In this document: positions 19,577-27,366 of the stretch, one piece after another
How positions within the stretch are numbered: the first letter of the stretch is position 1
How the letters are laid out: each line of letters opens with the position of its first letter
NCBI RefSeq assembly: GCF_000418325.1
Contig: NC_021658.1
Coordinates: forward strand, 1,178,001 to 1,242,000
Source of the DNA: Sorangium cellulosum So0157-2
GTDB taxonomy: Bacteria; Myxococcota_A; Polyangia; Polyangiales; Polyangiaceae
Reading direction: 5' to 3'
DNA length: 64,000 bases
Notes under the pieces: generated by a model
Database searches by the model: none
Seen by the model: only the letters and a program-made list of their open reading frames with translations
Told to the model about the DNA's origin: nothing
Made by a program: the position numbers and the translations under genes

Positions 19577-19993
19577 ATGACCACGCCCCTCAAGGCCAAG
19601 CGCCGCGTCTCTTACGACTGTTCGAAGTGCCCGGCCTACTGCTGCTCCATCTACGAGCGGGTCGAGGTGACGCCGCGCGATCTGCGGCGGCTCGCCCGTC
19701 ATTTCGGCCTCACGCTCGAGGCCGCCGAGGAGCGCTTCACGAAGCGCTACAACGGCGAGCGCATCCTCCGGCGGCAGTCGGATCCGGTGCTCGGCCGCGT
19801 CTGCCGGTTCCTCGATCTCACGACGCGCGGCTGCACCATCTACGAGGCGCGGCCGGAGGTCTGCCGCGACTACCCTGGCAGGCCGCGGTGCGGGTACTAC
19901 GACGTGCTCCAGTTCGAGCGGGAGACGCAGGACGATCCCAACGTGATGCCGCTCGTGCAGATCACGTTCCGGTCCCGGACGCCTGCGGGCTAG
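19577..19993 (+). CDS. YkgJ-family cysteine-cluster protein
   Basis: This 138-residue protein starts at ATG 19577 (MTTPLKAKRRVSYDC). It has the family's cysteine signature: C15, C18 and C22-C23 in DCSKCPAYCC, then VCRFLD, GCTIYEARPEVCRDYP and a late Cys in RPRCGYY. PF03692 (YkgJ-type) proteins are thought to bind zinc or an iron-sulfur cluster; the molecular role is largely unknown. An in-frame upstream ATG at 19451 would add 42 low-complexity residues lacking family similarity, so it was not used. The gene ends 10 bp before a long hairpin element that separates it from the convergent oxidoreductase gene. Confidence 0.85.
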   Translation: MTTPLKAKRRVSYDCSKCPAYCCSIYERVEVTPRDLRRLARHFGLTLEAAEERFTKRYNGERILRRQSDPVLGRVCRFLDLTTRGCTIYEARPEVCRDYPGRPRCGYYDVLQFERETQDDPNVMPLVQITFRSRTPAG

Positions 19994-20003
19994 CTCCGCG
20001 GGG

Positions 20004-20160
20004 CAGAAATCCCGCCGTGGATCTGCCTCGCGAGCGAAGAGAATTTTTAACGCAAAGGCGCAAAGGGCGCAAAGACGCAAAAATACATTTGTTTTTTTGC
20101 GTCTTTGCGTCTTTGCGCCTTTGCGTTGAACTCTCTCTCCGGATCCTGGTGGGTGGAGCT
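20004..20160. repeat. AT-rich hairpin repeat element, copy 1
   Basis: The core is a long imperfect inverted repeat built of AACGCAAAGGCGCAAAG-type arms answered by CTTTGCGCCTTTGCGTT. It is flanked by conserved sequence (ATCCCGCCG..GGATC.GCCTCGCGAGCGAAGAG on the left, TCTCTCTCC and GGTGGAGCT on the right). A second copy lies at 28873-29019. This copy sits between convergent genes and would make a strong bidirectional transcription terminator. Its conserved flanks suggest a mobile or dispersed element rather than a simple terminator. Confidence 0.85.
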
Positions 20161-20180
20161 GGTTCCGTGCGTCGCAGGCC

Positions 20181-21833
20181 TCACGTCGTCTCGTTGAGCT
20201 CGTCCGCGTCGGCCTGCGCCTCGGCGGCGCTTCTCTTCTCGTGCAGCCACTCCTCCGGCCGGTCGGCGGGATAGACCCGCAGCGACCCGTCCGCCGGCCC
20301 GAGCAGGTCGCCCGCGCGCGCCGCGCCGGTGATGCGCTGCGCCGCCATGAGGCCCGACATCGCGGCGCCGGCCACCCCGTGGCTCAGCGTGCTCGCGCCG
20401 CACTGGTACAGCCCCGGGATCCTCGTCTTGACGGAGAACGACAGCGGGCCGAGCTGCCAGGGGGTCTTGGCGGTGCCGTAGGCGGCGCCGCGGTGCGAGG
20501 CGCAGTAAAAATCGTTGGTCAGCGGCGTCGCCACCGAGCGAAACACGAGTGCCCGGGAGATGCCGGGAATGACGTTCTCCGCCGCCGCGATCATCTGATC
20601 TCCGAGCGACGCCTTGAGCGCCTCGTACTCGGCGCCTCGCTTGCCCGTGCGGGTCTTCTCCCAGCGCGCGAAGGGGCCGTGGGGCACGAACGTGAACATC
20701 TCGATGGTGTGATGATTGCCCCGCGTCGGGTGGCCGGGGTCCTTCAGCGTCGTGATGGTCAAGAACAGCCCGTCCACCGCGCCGCGCGGCATCTGGCGCT
20801 CCGCGCGCTCGTAGATGCGGCCCACGTCGGTCCCGCGATACCACCAGTAATTGCCCGAGTCATAGCCCATCGACCGCAGATCCATGTCCACGGCGCAGAA
20901 CACGCTGAGCAGGCTCACGGAATACTCCATCCGCTGGACCTTGCGGCGCTCGCGGGCGGTCAGCTCGGGCGGGAGCAGCTCGCCGTAGGTGATCGCCGGG
21001 TCCGCGTTCGAGACGACGCTCGCCGACCGCACGATCTCGCCCCCTTCCAGCTCGACGCCGGCCGCGCGCCCGCGCTCGACGAGGATGCGCCTCACCCGCG
21101 CGCGCGTCCGCACCTGCCCCCCGAGCCGGCGCAGCGCCCGGATCATCGCGAGCGGGATGCGCCTGGCCCCGCCGCGCGGGTAATACCCGCCGTCGAGGTA
21201 ATGCCCAATGATGCTCGCGTGGATCGGCAGCGCGACGCGCGACGGCGAGAGGCCGTGATCTCCCCCCTGCGCGGCGAGGAACGCGCGCAGCAGCGGGTCG
21301 CGGATCGTCGCGTCCAGCAGATCCTCCTGGGTGCGGAGGCCCCAGCGCACGAGGTCCGGCGCCTTGAACGGCAAGAGCAGCACCTTCGGGAACTCGAGCA
21401 TCTCGTCGACGCGGCCGAGATCGTCGCTCAGCCCGCGGAGGACGCGGAAGTACCGCGCGATCCCCGCCGCCTCGTGCGGGAAGCGCGCCGTGAGCCGGGC
21501 GACGAGCCGCTCGAAGCCCTTGGGCACGTCGAACCGCTCTTCGCCGACGATCAGGTGATCGAGCCCGTCCGGGTTGAGCTCGCAGAACTCGAGATCCTCC
21601 GAGAGGCCGAGCCCCTCGTAAAGCCGCCTCACGGCGCCTCCCGGGCCGAGCTCGCCGATGTAGTGGACTCCCGGGCTGAACAGATAGCCGTCCAGCGAGA
21701 AGCTGTGGGTCCACCCGCCGGGGAGGTAGTGTTGCTCGACGACGATCACCTTCTGTCCCGCGCGCGCGAGCGCGAGCGCCGCCGTGAGCCCGCCGGCGCC
21801 CGATCCGATGACGACGGTATCCGCGTCCCTCAT
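20181..21833 (-). CDS. FAD-dependent oxidoreductase of the phytoene desaturase / retinol saturase type
   Basis: This protein has 550 residues. The ATG at 21833 gives an N-terminus that enters the FAD-binding Rossmann fold at once (VVIGSGAGGLTAALALARAG, then KVIVVEQHYLPGG). The body resembles CrtI/CrtISO/retinol 13,14-reductase-like proteins: FSPGVHYIGEL, GGARRIPLAMIRALRRLGG, a middle strand SASVVSNADPAITY, and a C-terminal flavin-contact segment PGLYQCGASTLSHGVAGA. The likely reaction is desaturation, isomerisation or saturation of a polyene or related lipid; the substrate cannot be told. It is the last gene of a minus-strand cluster headed by a rhomboid protease. The C-terminal ~25 residues are charged (HEKRSAAEAQADADELNE). 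Confidence 0.87.
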   Translation of the reverse strand: MRDADTVVIGSGAGGLTAALALARAGQKVIVVEQHYLPGGWTHSFSLDGYLFSPGVHYIGELGPGGAVRRLYEGLGLSEDLEFCELNPDGLDHLIVGEERFDVPKGFERLVARLTARFPHEAAGIARYFRVLRGLSDDLGRVDEMLEFPKVLLLPFKAPDLVRWGLRTQEDLLDATIRDPLLRAFLAAQGGDHGLSPSRVALPIHASIIGHYLDGGYYPRGGARRIPLAMIRALRRLGGQVRTRARVRRILVERGRAAGVELEGGEIVRSASVVSNADPAITYGELLPPELTARERRKVQRMEYSVSLLSVFCAVDMDLRSMGYDSGNYWWYRGTDVGRIYERAERQMPRGAVDGLFLTITTLKDPGHPTRGNHHTIEMFTFVPHGPFARWEKTRTGKRGAEYEALKASLGDQMIAAAENVIPGISRALVFRSVATPLTNDFYCASHRGAAYGTAKTPWQLGPLSFSVKTRIPGLYQCGASTLSHGVAGAAMSGLMAAQRITGAARAGDLLGPADGSLRVYPADRPEEWLHEKRSAAEAQADADELNETT

Positions 21834-21895
21834 GCGTCCCCCCTCGGACTCCGATGCTCCGAGGAGGAGCCTGGCTGCGCGCTTCTGTCGCTCGT

Positions 21896-22384
21896 CTATC
21901 TGCCGCCGTCCGGCTTGCGGCCGTCCGGCTTGCCGCCGTCTCGGCCGCCGTCCGGCGGCGCTCCGGCGTCGGGCGGCGCCCTGTCCGCCTTCTCCAGGTT
22001 CATGAGCACCAGCGGACAGACGACGGGCACGGCGCGGCTCGGGGTCTGCGCCGACTCGCGCATGCACGTCTTGCCGGTCAGGCGAACGCGCTCGCCCACC
22101 TCCAGGTCGGGCGGGCACACCACCGTCTGGGACGCGGAGACCAGGTCCCCGTCGATCCAGAAGAGCTCGCAGCCGTCGTCCGTCCGCCGGAGGTGGTAGT
22201 ACCGCGTCGGGCGCCGCGGCGCCGGCGTGCCCTCGGCCGCGAGCGCGGCCCCGCCGTCGGGCGCCGGCGCCGCCGCGCCCTCCCGCCCCGCGTCTCCCTG
22301 GCACGCCGCGACCCCGGCGAGCAGCGCGGGCAGGACCCGGGCGACGACCCCGATCCACCGGCGCGGCGACGTCGGCGACGGCAT
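21896..22384 (-). CDS. Small lipoprotein of unknown function
   Basis: This 162-residue protein starts at ATG 22384 (MPSPTSPRRWIGVVARVL), giving a classical lipoprotein signal with lipobox LAGVAAC. The mature part has an Ala/Gly linker, a compact domain with four Cys (RRTDDGCELFWIDGD, QTVVCPPDLEVGERVRLTG, KTCMRES, VPVVCPLVLMNLEK) and a Pro/Asp/Gly/Lys-rich tail (GRDGGKPDGRKPDGGR). The Cys spacing suggests disulfides in the periplasm. It sits 26 bp after the MlaE-like gene and 62 bp before the oxidoreductase, in an operon. No family was recognised. The alternative start at 22555 lies inside the permease gene and lacks a signal peptide. Confidence 0.78.
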   Translation of the reverse strand: MPSPTSPRRWIGVVARVLPALLAGVAACQGDAGREGAAAPAPDGGAALAAEGTPAPRRPTRYYHLRRTDDGCELFWIDGDLVSASQTVVCPPDLEVGERVRLTGKTCMRESAQTPSRAVPVVCPLVLMNLEKADRAPPDAGAPPDGGRDGGKPDGRKPDGGR

Positions 22385-22410
22385 CGGGGCGCCTTCCGGA
22401 CCGGGCGGGA

Positions 22411-23343
22411 TCACCGGCTCGGGAAGAACAGGATGGACATCTTGGTCAGGAAGAAGTCGGCGATCAGGATGGCGATCGACGTCACCACCACGGTGCGCGT
22501 GGTCGCGTGGCCGACGCCCTCCGTTCCGCCGCGCGTGATCAGCCCGAAGTGACATCCGACCAGCGCGATGATCGCCCCGAAGAAGGGCGTCTTGTACATC
22601 CCGCTGAAGTAATCCATGAACGTGACCGAGCTCAGCGCCGTCCTCAGGAAGAAGCCGGCCGGGATGCCGAACTCGGTCGCGCAGATCAGCATCGCGCCGC
22701 TGAAGCCCAGCACGAGCGCGAACGCGCCGAGCACCGGCATCACCACGATGCTCGCGAGCAGCCGGGGCAGGACGAGCTTCTTCACCGGGTTGGCGCCGAG
22801 GGCGCGGATCGCGTCGATCTGCTCGGTGACGGCCATCGACCCGACCTCCGCCGCGATGCCGGCGCCGATGCGGCCGCCCACGATGACCGCCGTCAGCGTC
22901 GGCGCGAGCTCGCGCGAGAACGACAGGCCGATGATGCGGCCCGTGTACTCCATGCCGCCGAACTTCTGCAGGCCGATGGCGAACTGCACCGCCATGACCA
23001 TCCCGACGAACAGCGCCGTCACCGACGCGATCGCGGCCGAGCGCACGCCGAGCGCCTCCATCTGGTAGAGGGTCGAGCGCAGCTCGAGCGGCCGATCGAA
23101 GATGGCCCTGATCGCCCCCCAGGTCATCCGCCCGAACTGCCCGAGGTGCTCGACGAACCCGACGGCCGTGTCGTTGATCCTCGCGACGAGCGGGGGGAGC
23201 GGCGGCGGGGCGATGCTGGTCGGCCCCCGGCTCCCGGGGGCCAGGCTGCTCGGCGGCAGGCTGCTCGGGCCCGCGCTGGCCGGGGCCGGGCTGTTCGCGG
23301 AGGGCGGCGCCGCCTCCAGGGGCCGTTTGCGCTCAGTCGTCAT
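22411..23343 (-). CDS. mlaE: MlaE-family ABC transporter permease
   Basis: This 310-residue protein has a disordered Pro/Ser N-terminus of ~50 residues before the MlaE (PF02405) domain. Conserved blocks include LTAVIVGGRIGAGIAAEVGSMAVTEQ, here split by helices, and EQIDAIRALGANPVKKLVLPR, plus FFGAIIALVGCHFGL and GGTEGVGHATTRTVV near the end. About five membrane segments are predicted. MlaE is the permease of the Mla-type phospholipid/lipid trafficking system between inner and outer membranes. The ATPase (MlaF) and substrate-binding protein (MlaD) genes are not in this window, so it is an orphan permease here. Its start overlaps the stop of the upstream lipoprotein gene by 11 bp, indicating translational coupling. 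The long N-terminal extension is unusual for the family. Confidence 0.9.
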   Translation of the reverse strand: MTTERKRPLEAAPPSANSPAPASAGPSSLPPSSLAPGSRGPTSIAPPPLPPLVARINDTAVGFVEHLGQFGRMTWGAIRAIFDRPLELRSTLYQMEALGVRSAAIASVTALFVGMVMAVQFAIGLQKFGGMEYTGRIIGLSFSRELAPTLTAVIVGGRIGAGIAAEVGSMAVTEQIDAIRALGANPVKKLVLPRLLASIVVMPVLGAFALVLGFSGAMLICATEFGIPAGFFLRTALSSVTFMDYFSGMYKTPFFGAIIALVGCHFGLITRGGTEGVGHATTRTVVVTSIAILIADFFLTKMSILFFPSR

Positions 23344-23893
23344 CGGCCGGCAGGGTCGAGAAGCCGCGGACCATCCGCGTGAACGCCGGCTCGATGGCGG
23401 CGTAGCGGGCGGGATCGGCGATGAGGAGCATGTCGTACACGCAGCCGTTCTTCTTGAGCACCCACACGTCGAACACCTTCGGCACCCCGTCGAGCTTCGC
23501 CGAGAGGACCGTGTGCATCGCCTCGCGGCCGTCGAACGGGACGACCTCTTGCTTCAGCACCTCGCGCTCCGTGAAGTGCAGGAAGAGGTGGTTGGTCAGC
23601 GAGACGAGCGGGACGTCGTCCTCGTTCCGGCAGCGTCCGTTCAGGGCGATGGTCGCCCCGTTCGCCTCGTCGCGGTACGCCACGGCGGCGTCCGACACCG
23701 AGAGCGGCTTCCAGCTCGCCGGCGCCGGGGGCACGCGGAAGGCGACCTCCGAGCCGCGGTAGATCGTTCCGTCGAACGATGGGCCTCCGCAGCCGGCGAG
23801 CGCGACCGCGAGCGCCAGCAGCCTGGCCCGAGGGTTCGCTGCCTCTGCCGCAGAACCGCCGGCGGTGGGGCGCCTTCGAGGGGGTCGTCGCAT
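23333..23893 (-). CDS. Lipoprotein coupled to the MlaE-like permease
   Basis: This 186-residue protein uses ATG 23893 (MRRPPRRRPTAGG), which gives an Arg-rich n-region, a hydrophobic stretch and the lipobox LAVALAGC; an ATG at 23926 would add 11 residues. The mature domain (GTIYRGSEVAFRVPPAPASW, ATIALNGRC, EREVLKQEVVPFDGREAMH, KNGCVYDMLLIADPARY, FTRMVRGFSTLP) looks like a compact alpha/beta fold resembling PsbP-like or DUF1795-type proteins, though this is not secure. The 11-bp overlap with the permease gene suggests a shared job in envelope lipid handling (inference). Two Cys in the mature part could form a disulfide. Confidence 0.75.
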   Translation of the reverse strand: MRRPPRRRPTAGGSAAEAANPRARLLALAVALAGCGGPSFDGTIYRGSEVAFRVPPAPASWKPLSVSDAAVAYRDEANGATIALNGRCRNEDDVPLVSLTNHLFLHFTEREVLKQEVVPFDGREAMHTVLSAKLDGVPKVFDVWVLKKNGCVYDMLLIADPARYAAIEPAFTRMVRGFSTLPADDD

Positions 23894-23961
23894 CGCTGCG
23901 GCCGGGACGCTATCACGCTTTTGCATCCTGGGCGAACCACGAGCGCCGCGATCGCGCCGCG

Positions 23962-24744
23962 CTACCAGCCCCAGGGGTCGCGCCGCCGCGGCGCGCCCCA
24001 CGGCGCGTCGCGGCGGGCTGCCGGGCGCCGGGGCGCCGCGCGAAAGTGCTGCCAGCGCTCGTGCTCGCGCGGGGAGCGCCCCACCATGAAGAGGCGGACG
24101 AGGAAGAGCCCGGCGACGAACCCCCCGAGGTGCGCGAAGAACGCGACGCCCCCGCTGCGCATGCCGATGGAGCCGAGCCCGTTCAGCAGGTTCACCACGA
24201 AGTACTCGAGGATGACCAGCCACGCCGGGAGCTCCAGGAACAGGCCGAAGATGAACCACAGGAGGAAGATCGGGTTCAGCACCGTGATCGGCGAGCGCGG
24301 GTAGAGCGACGCGTACGCGGCCAGCACGCCCGAGATGGCGCCCGAGGCGCCGACCATGGGGATCATCGATCCGGGATCGATCAGGATCTGCGCGCCCGCG
24401 GCGGCGATCCCCGACAGCACATAGAACGCCGCGTAGCGGAGGCTGCCCAGCGCATCCTCGACGTTGTCGCCGAAGATCCAGAGGAACAGCATGTTCCCGC
24501 CGAGGTGGGCCCACCCCGTCGGGTCGTGCATGAACATGCTGCTGAAGACGGTCCACCAGGTGTCGGTCGGCTCCGTCAGCAGCTGCTCCGGGACGAGGCC
24601 CCACAGGGAGAGCAGCCGGTCGGGCGGGAACCCGGCCGCGATCATCGACCGCATCCAGAAGAAGCCGAGGACGTTGGCCGCGATCAGCAGGTAGTTGACG
24701 ATCGGCGCCTTGCGGGTGGGCAGTTGGTCTCGGACGGGCAGCAT
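23962..24744 (-). CDS. Rhomboid-family intramembrane serine protease
   Basis: This 260-residue protein has about six membrane helices. The catalytic dyad is visible: Ser134 in PMVGASGAISGV and His205 in AFFAHLGGFVAG. The family motif HLGGNMLFLWIFGDNVED is at 80-97. The C-terminal ~40 residues are Arg/Pro/Trp-rich (RRDAPWGAPRRRDPWGW), a cytoplasmic tail not essential to the family. Rhomboids cleave membrane protein substrates within the bilayer; the substrate is unknown. It is the first gene of the minus-strand cluster and is divergent from a DnaJ-like gene, with 280 bp between the starts. Confidence 0.95.
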   Translation of the reverse strand: MLPVRDQLPTRKAPIVNYLLIAANVLGFFWMRSMIAAGFPPDRLLSLWGLVPEQLLTEPTDTWWTVFSSMFMHDPTGWAHLGGNMLFLWIFGDNVEDALGSLRYAAFYVLSGIAAAGAQILIDPGSMIPMVGASGAISGVLAAYASLYPRSPITVLNPIFLLWFIFGLFLELPAWLVILEYFVVNLLNGLGSIGMRSGGVAFFAHLGGFVAGLFLVRLFMVGRSPREHERWQHFRAAPRRPAARRDAPWGAPRRRDPWGW

Positions 24745-25024
24745 CGCGATTTACTTAAGCACGCGGACCGGTGACAGCATCCGCCGGCCTTGATAGACCC
24801 CGGGGCCATGCCCGAGGTGTGGCTCCGCGACACGCTGGCCGAGGCGCCCGCCCCGCTCGGCTCGCCGCTGCGTGGCGAGGTCCGCCGCGCGCGCTCCCCG
24901 GCCGCGGCCGTCCTCAGCACCAGTGGACGAAAACGGCAGGCAGATCTAGGTTTCCGCCCGATGCGGGCCCCTCACGGCCCGCGTCGCCTGCATCTCCTGC
25001 AGCCCAGAATGACGACGGACGACC

Positions 25025-25987
25025 ATGGCTCGTGATCTCTACTCCGTGCTCGGCGTCTCGCGCGATGCGGACGAGGACACCATCAAGAAGGCGTTCCGCA
25101 AGCTCGCGATGAAGTACCACCCGGACAAGAGCCCGGGGAAGGCCAACGAGCAGAAGTTCAAGGAGATCAACCAGGCGCACGAGGTGCTGAGCGACAAGGC
25201 GAAGCGCGCGCTCTACGACGAGTTCGGCGAGGAGAGCCTGTCGCAGAACTTCGACGCCGAGCGCGCGCGCGCCTACCGTCGCTACGCGAACGCCCGGGCC
25301 GCGGGCGGGGGCCGCGGCGGGCCCGGCAACTTCGACGTGCAGGAGATCTTCGGCAACGCCGGCGGCGGCGCCGGCGACCTCAGCGACATCCTCGGCGATC
25401 TCTTCGGCCGCGGCCGCGGCGGCGCGGGCCGGCGCGGGCAGCCCACGCGCAGCCGCGGCAGCGACGTCGAGCAGGACCTCACCATCGACTTCGTCTCGGC
25501 GGTGCGGGGCACGACGCTCCAGCTCCAGCGCGAAGGCGAGCCCGAGCCGGTGACCGTGCGCGTCCCGCCCGGGGCCGCCGAGGGGAGCCGCCTGCGCATC
25601 CGCGGCCAGGGCGGCCCGGGGATGGGCGGCGGCGAGCCGGGCGATCTGCTGCTCAACATCCACGTCACGCCGCACCCGTTCTTCAAGCGCGAGGGCGACG
25701 ATCTCCACCTCGACGTACCCGTCACCCTCGGCGAGGCTTACCGGGGCGAGAAGATCCGCATCCCCACGCCCGACGGCGAGGTGACGCTCAAGATCCCGGC
25801 GCGCACCCAGACCGGCCAGGTCATCCGGCTGCGCGGCAAGGGCATCGGCCGCAAGGGGAAGGAGCCGGGGGACCTCTACGTGAAGTTCGTGGTGCACGTC
25901 CCGACCGTCGACGACCCCGAGGTGGCGAAGGCGATCGATCTGCTCGACGGCAAGGTGGAGGCGCCTCGCGGCGATCTCCGGTTCTGA
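25025..25987 (+). CDS. DnaJ-like co-chaperone (CbpA type, no zinc finger)
   Basis: This 320-residue protein has an N-terminal J domain (residues 1-70) with HPD at 32-34, which stimulates DnaK ATPase. A Gly/Arg-rich linker (~85-145) follows, then two C-terminal substrate-binding beta domains ([77 protein letters not shown]). The four CxxCxGxG zinc motifs of DnaJ are absent, which makes it a class II (CbpA/DnaJB-like) protein. No dnaK or grpE is adjacent. The upstream region is shared with the divergent rhomboid gene. No CIRCE-like inverted repeat was seen. Confidence 0.95.
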   Translation: MARDLYSVLGVSRDADEDTIKKAFRKLAMKYHPDKSPGKANEQKFKEINQAHEVLSDKAKRALYDEFGEESLSQNFDAERARAYRRYANARAAGGGRGGPGNFDVQEIFGNAGGGAGDLSDILGDLFGRGRGGAGRRGQPTRSRGSDVEQDLTIDFVSAVRGTTLQLQREGEPEPVTVRVPPGAAEGSRLRIRGQGGPGMGGGEPGDLLLNIHVTPHPFFKREGDDLHLDVPVTLGEAYRGEKIRIPTPDGEVTLKIPARTQTGQVIRLRGKGIGRKGKEPGDLYVKFVVHVPTVDDPEVAKAIDLLDGKVEAPRGDLRF

Positions 25988-26072
25988 GCGCGGCGCCCGG
26001 CCGCGCGGCGATCCGCCTCCGCGGTCGCGCGCGCGTCGCCCGGCGCGGTCGCGGCTCCCAGGTCGACCTCCC

Positions 26073-27206
26073 ATGAAGCAGCCGCTCGCCCTCGATCCCC
26101 GGCCCCTCCTCGCGGCGGCCGTCGCGCTCGCCGCGTGCGCGGCGCCGCCGCGCACGCCGCCGCCCGCCGCCGGCCTCCCGGCGCCCGCCGCCGTCCAGCC
26201 TGCGCGCCCGCCGCGGCCCGCGGGCGCGCCGGCGCCCTCCGTCGCTTCCACCGCCGCGTCCGGCGCGGCCGCGCCGTCCTCGCCGCCCGTGCCCTCGGCG
26301 GCCCCGCCCGCGGCGCCGAGCGCCGCCGACGCGGCGCCGCCCGCCGCGTCCGACGCGGGCGGCGCCCCTGGCGCGGCCGCGCCGCAGGGGCCCTCGATCG
26401 CGATCGAGCCGCCCTACAAGCTCGGCCAGCACCCGGTGCCCCGCGGCCAGGCCGAGGCGGCGGAGCGGGATCGCTGGAACGCCGGGGGCAGGGGAGAGCC
26501 GCCCGCGCCGCCGCCGCCGGCCGAGGGGCACCCGCTGCCGCGGATCATCGTGGACATCGACAAGGTGAACGGGCCGCTCAAGGCGCGCGACGTCGAGCGC
26601 ATCGCCCGGCGGCACCTCTGGATCCACGTCTACGGGTGCTACCGGCTGCGCGCGTACAGGGATCCGTCGCTGCACGGCAAGACCACCGTGCGGCTCACGG
26701 TGAGCCGCGCCGGCAAGGTGACGGGCGCCCGCGCGACCTCGTCCACGCTCTCCGCGCCGGACGTCGTCTCGTGCCTCGCCGCGCGCGCGCGGTCGCTCCC
26801 GCTGCCCAGGGCCAGGGCCGGCTCGACCGTCGTCGCCACGCTGCAGGTCTACCCGGGCGACGATCCGGTCGAGCCTCCGCCGTCCGTCCTCGCTCCCGGC
26901 CCGGGCGAGCTCCGGCCCGACGCGATCGAGGCCGCGGTGGCCGAGGCCATGCCCGCGTTTCGGAGCTGCTACGACGCGGCCCTCGCCGGCGCGCCGGCGC
27001 TCTGGGGCCGCCTCGCCATCCGCTTCCACGTGACCGACAGCGGCGCCGTCGACGAGGCCTTCGAGGTCGAGTCGCGCTTCCCGGACGAACGGCTCACCCG
27101 CTGCGTGCTCCGGCGCGCGCGCGCGCTCACGTTCCCGGCGCCGGAGGGCGGCGACGTGCGCTTCGTCGTGCCGCTCCGTTTTTCGCCCGACCCGCAGGGC
27201 CCCTGA
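26073..27206 (+). CDS. Lipoprotein with two AgmX/PglI C-terminal-like domains
   Basis: This 377-residue protein starts at ATG 26073 with a signal peptide ending in AAAVALAACA (lipobox). Residues ~25-150 are Ala/Pro-rich and probably disordered. Two similar domains follow. Domain 1 (~165-275) has HVYGCYRLRAYRDPSLHGKTTVRLTVSRAGKV broken by loops, and VVSCLAARARSLPLP. Domain 2 (~285-375) has FRSCYDAALAGAPALWGRLAIRF, VLRRARALTFPAPEGG and FVVPLRFSPD. The pattern (CY..AL..P.L.G.v.v.f.v...G.V, then C....l..l.FP.P.gG) matches the AgmX/PglI C-terminal (TonB-C-like) family common in myxobacteria. Two copies in one protein is less usual. It probably acts on the periplasmic side of an envelope. Confidence 0.82.
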   Translation: MKQPLALDPRPLLAAAVALAACAAPPRTPPPAAGLPAPAAVQPARPPRPAGAPAPSVASTAASGAAAPSSPPVPSAAPPAAPSAADAAPPAASDAGGAPGAAAPQGPSIAIEPPYKLGQHPVPRGQAEAAERDRWNAGGRGEPPAPPPPAEGHPLPRIIVDIDKVNGPLKARDVERIARRHLWIHVYGCYRLRAYRDPSLHGKTTVRLTVSRAGKVTGARATSSTLSAPDVVSCLAARARSLPLPRARAGSTVVATLQVYPGDDPVEPPPSVLAPGPGELRPDAIEAAVAEAMPAFRSCYDAALAGAPALWGRLAIRFHVTDSGAVDEAFEVESRFPDERLTRCVLRRARALTFPAPEGGDVRFVVPLRFSPDPQGP

Positions 27207-27366
27207 CGGCCGCGCCCGACGTGGGCGGCCCTCCCCGTGCGCTCCCCCCGTGCGAACGCTCACAGCGCATCCGCGGCCGAGGCGATTTCTCAAGCGATCC
27301 GCGCTGCTACGAATTGCGCCCCGAGGTCGATGTGCAACTTTACCGTGGGGGAGGAGGCTCAGGTAT

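Noticed and set aside
20039..20128. Hairpin element considered as a simple intrinsic terminator
   Set aside because: A second copy with conserved flanks outside the stem shows it is a repeated element, so it is listed as a repeat with possible terminator function.
24790..25035. 81-residue open frame between the rhomboid and DnaJ-like genes
   Set aside because: No ribosome-binding site or recognisable domain; it overlaps the DnaJ start and fits promoter-region DNA.
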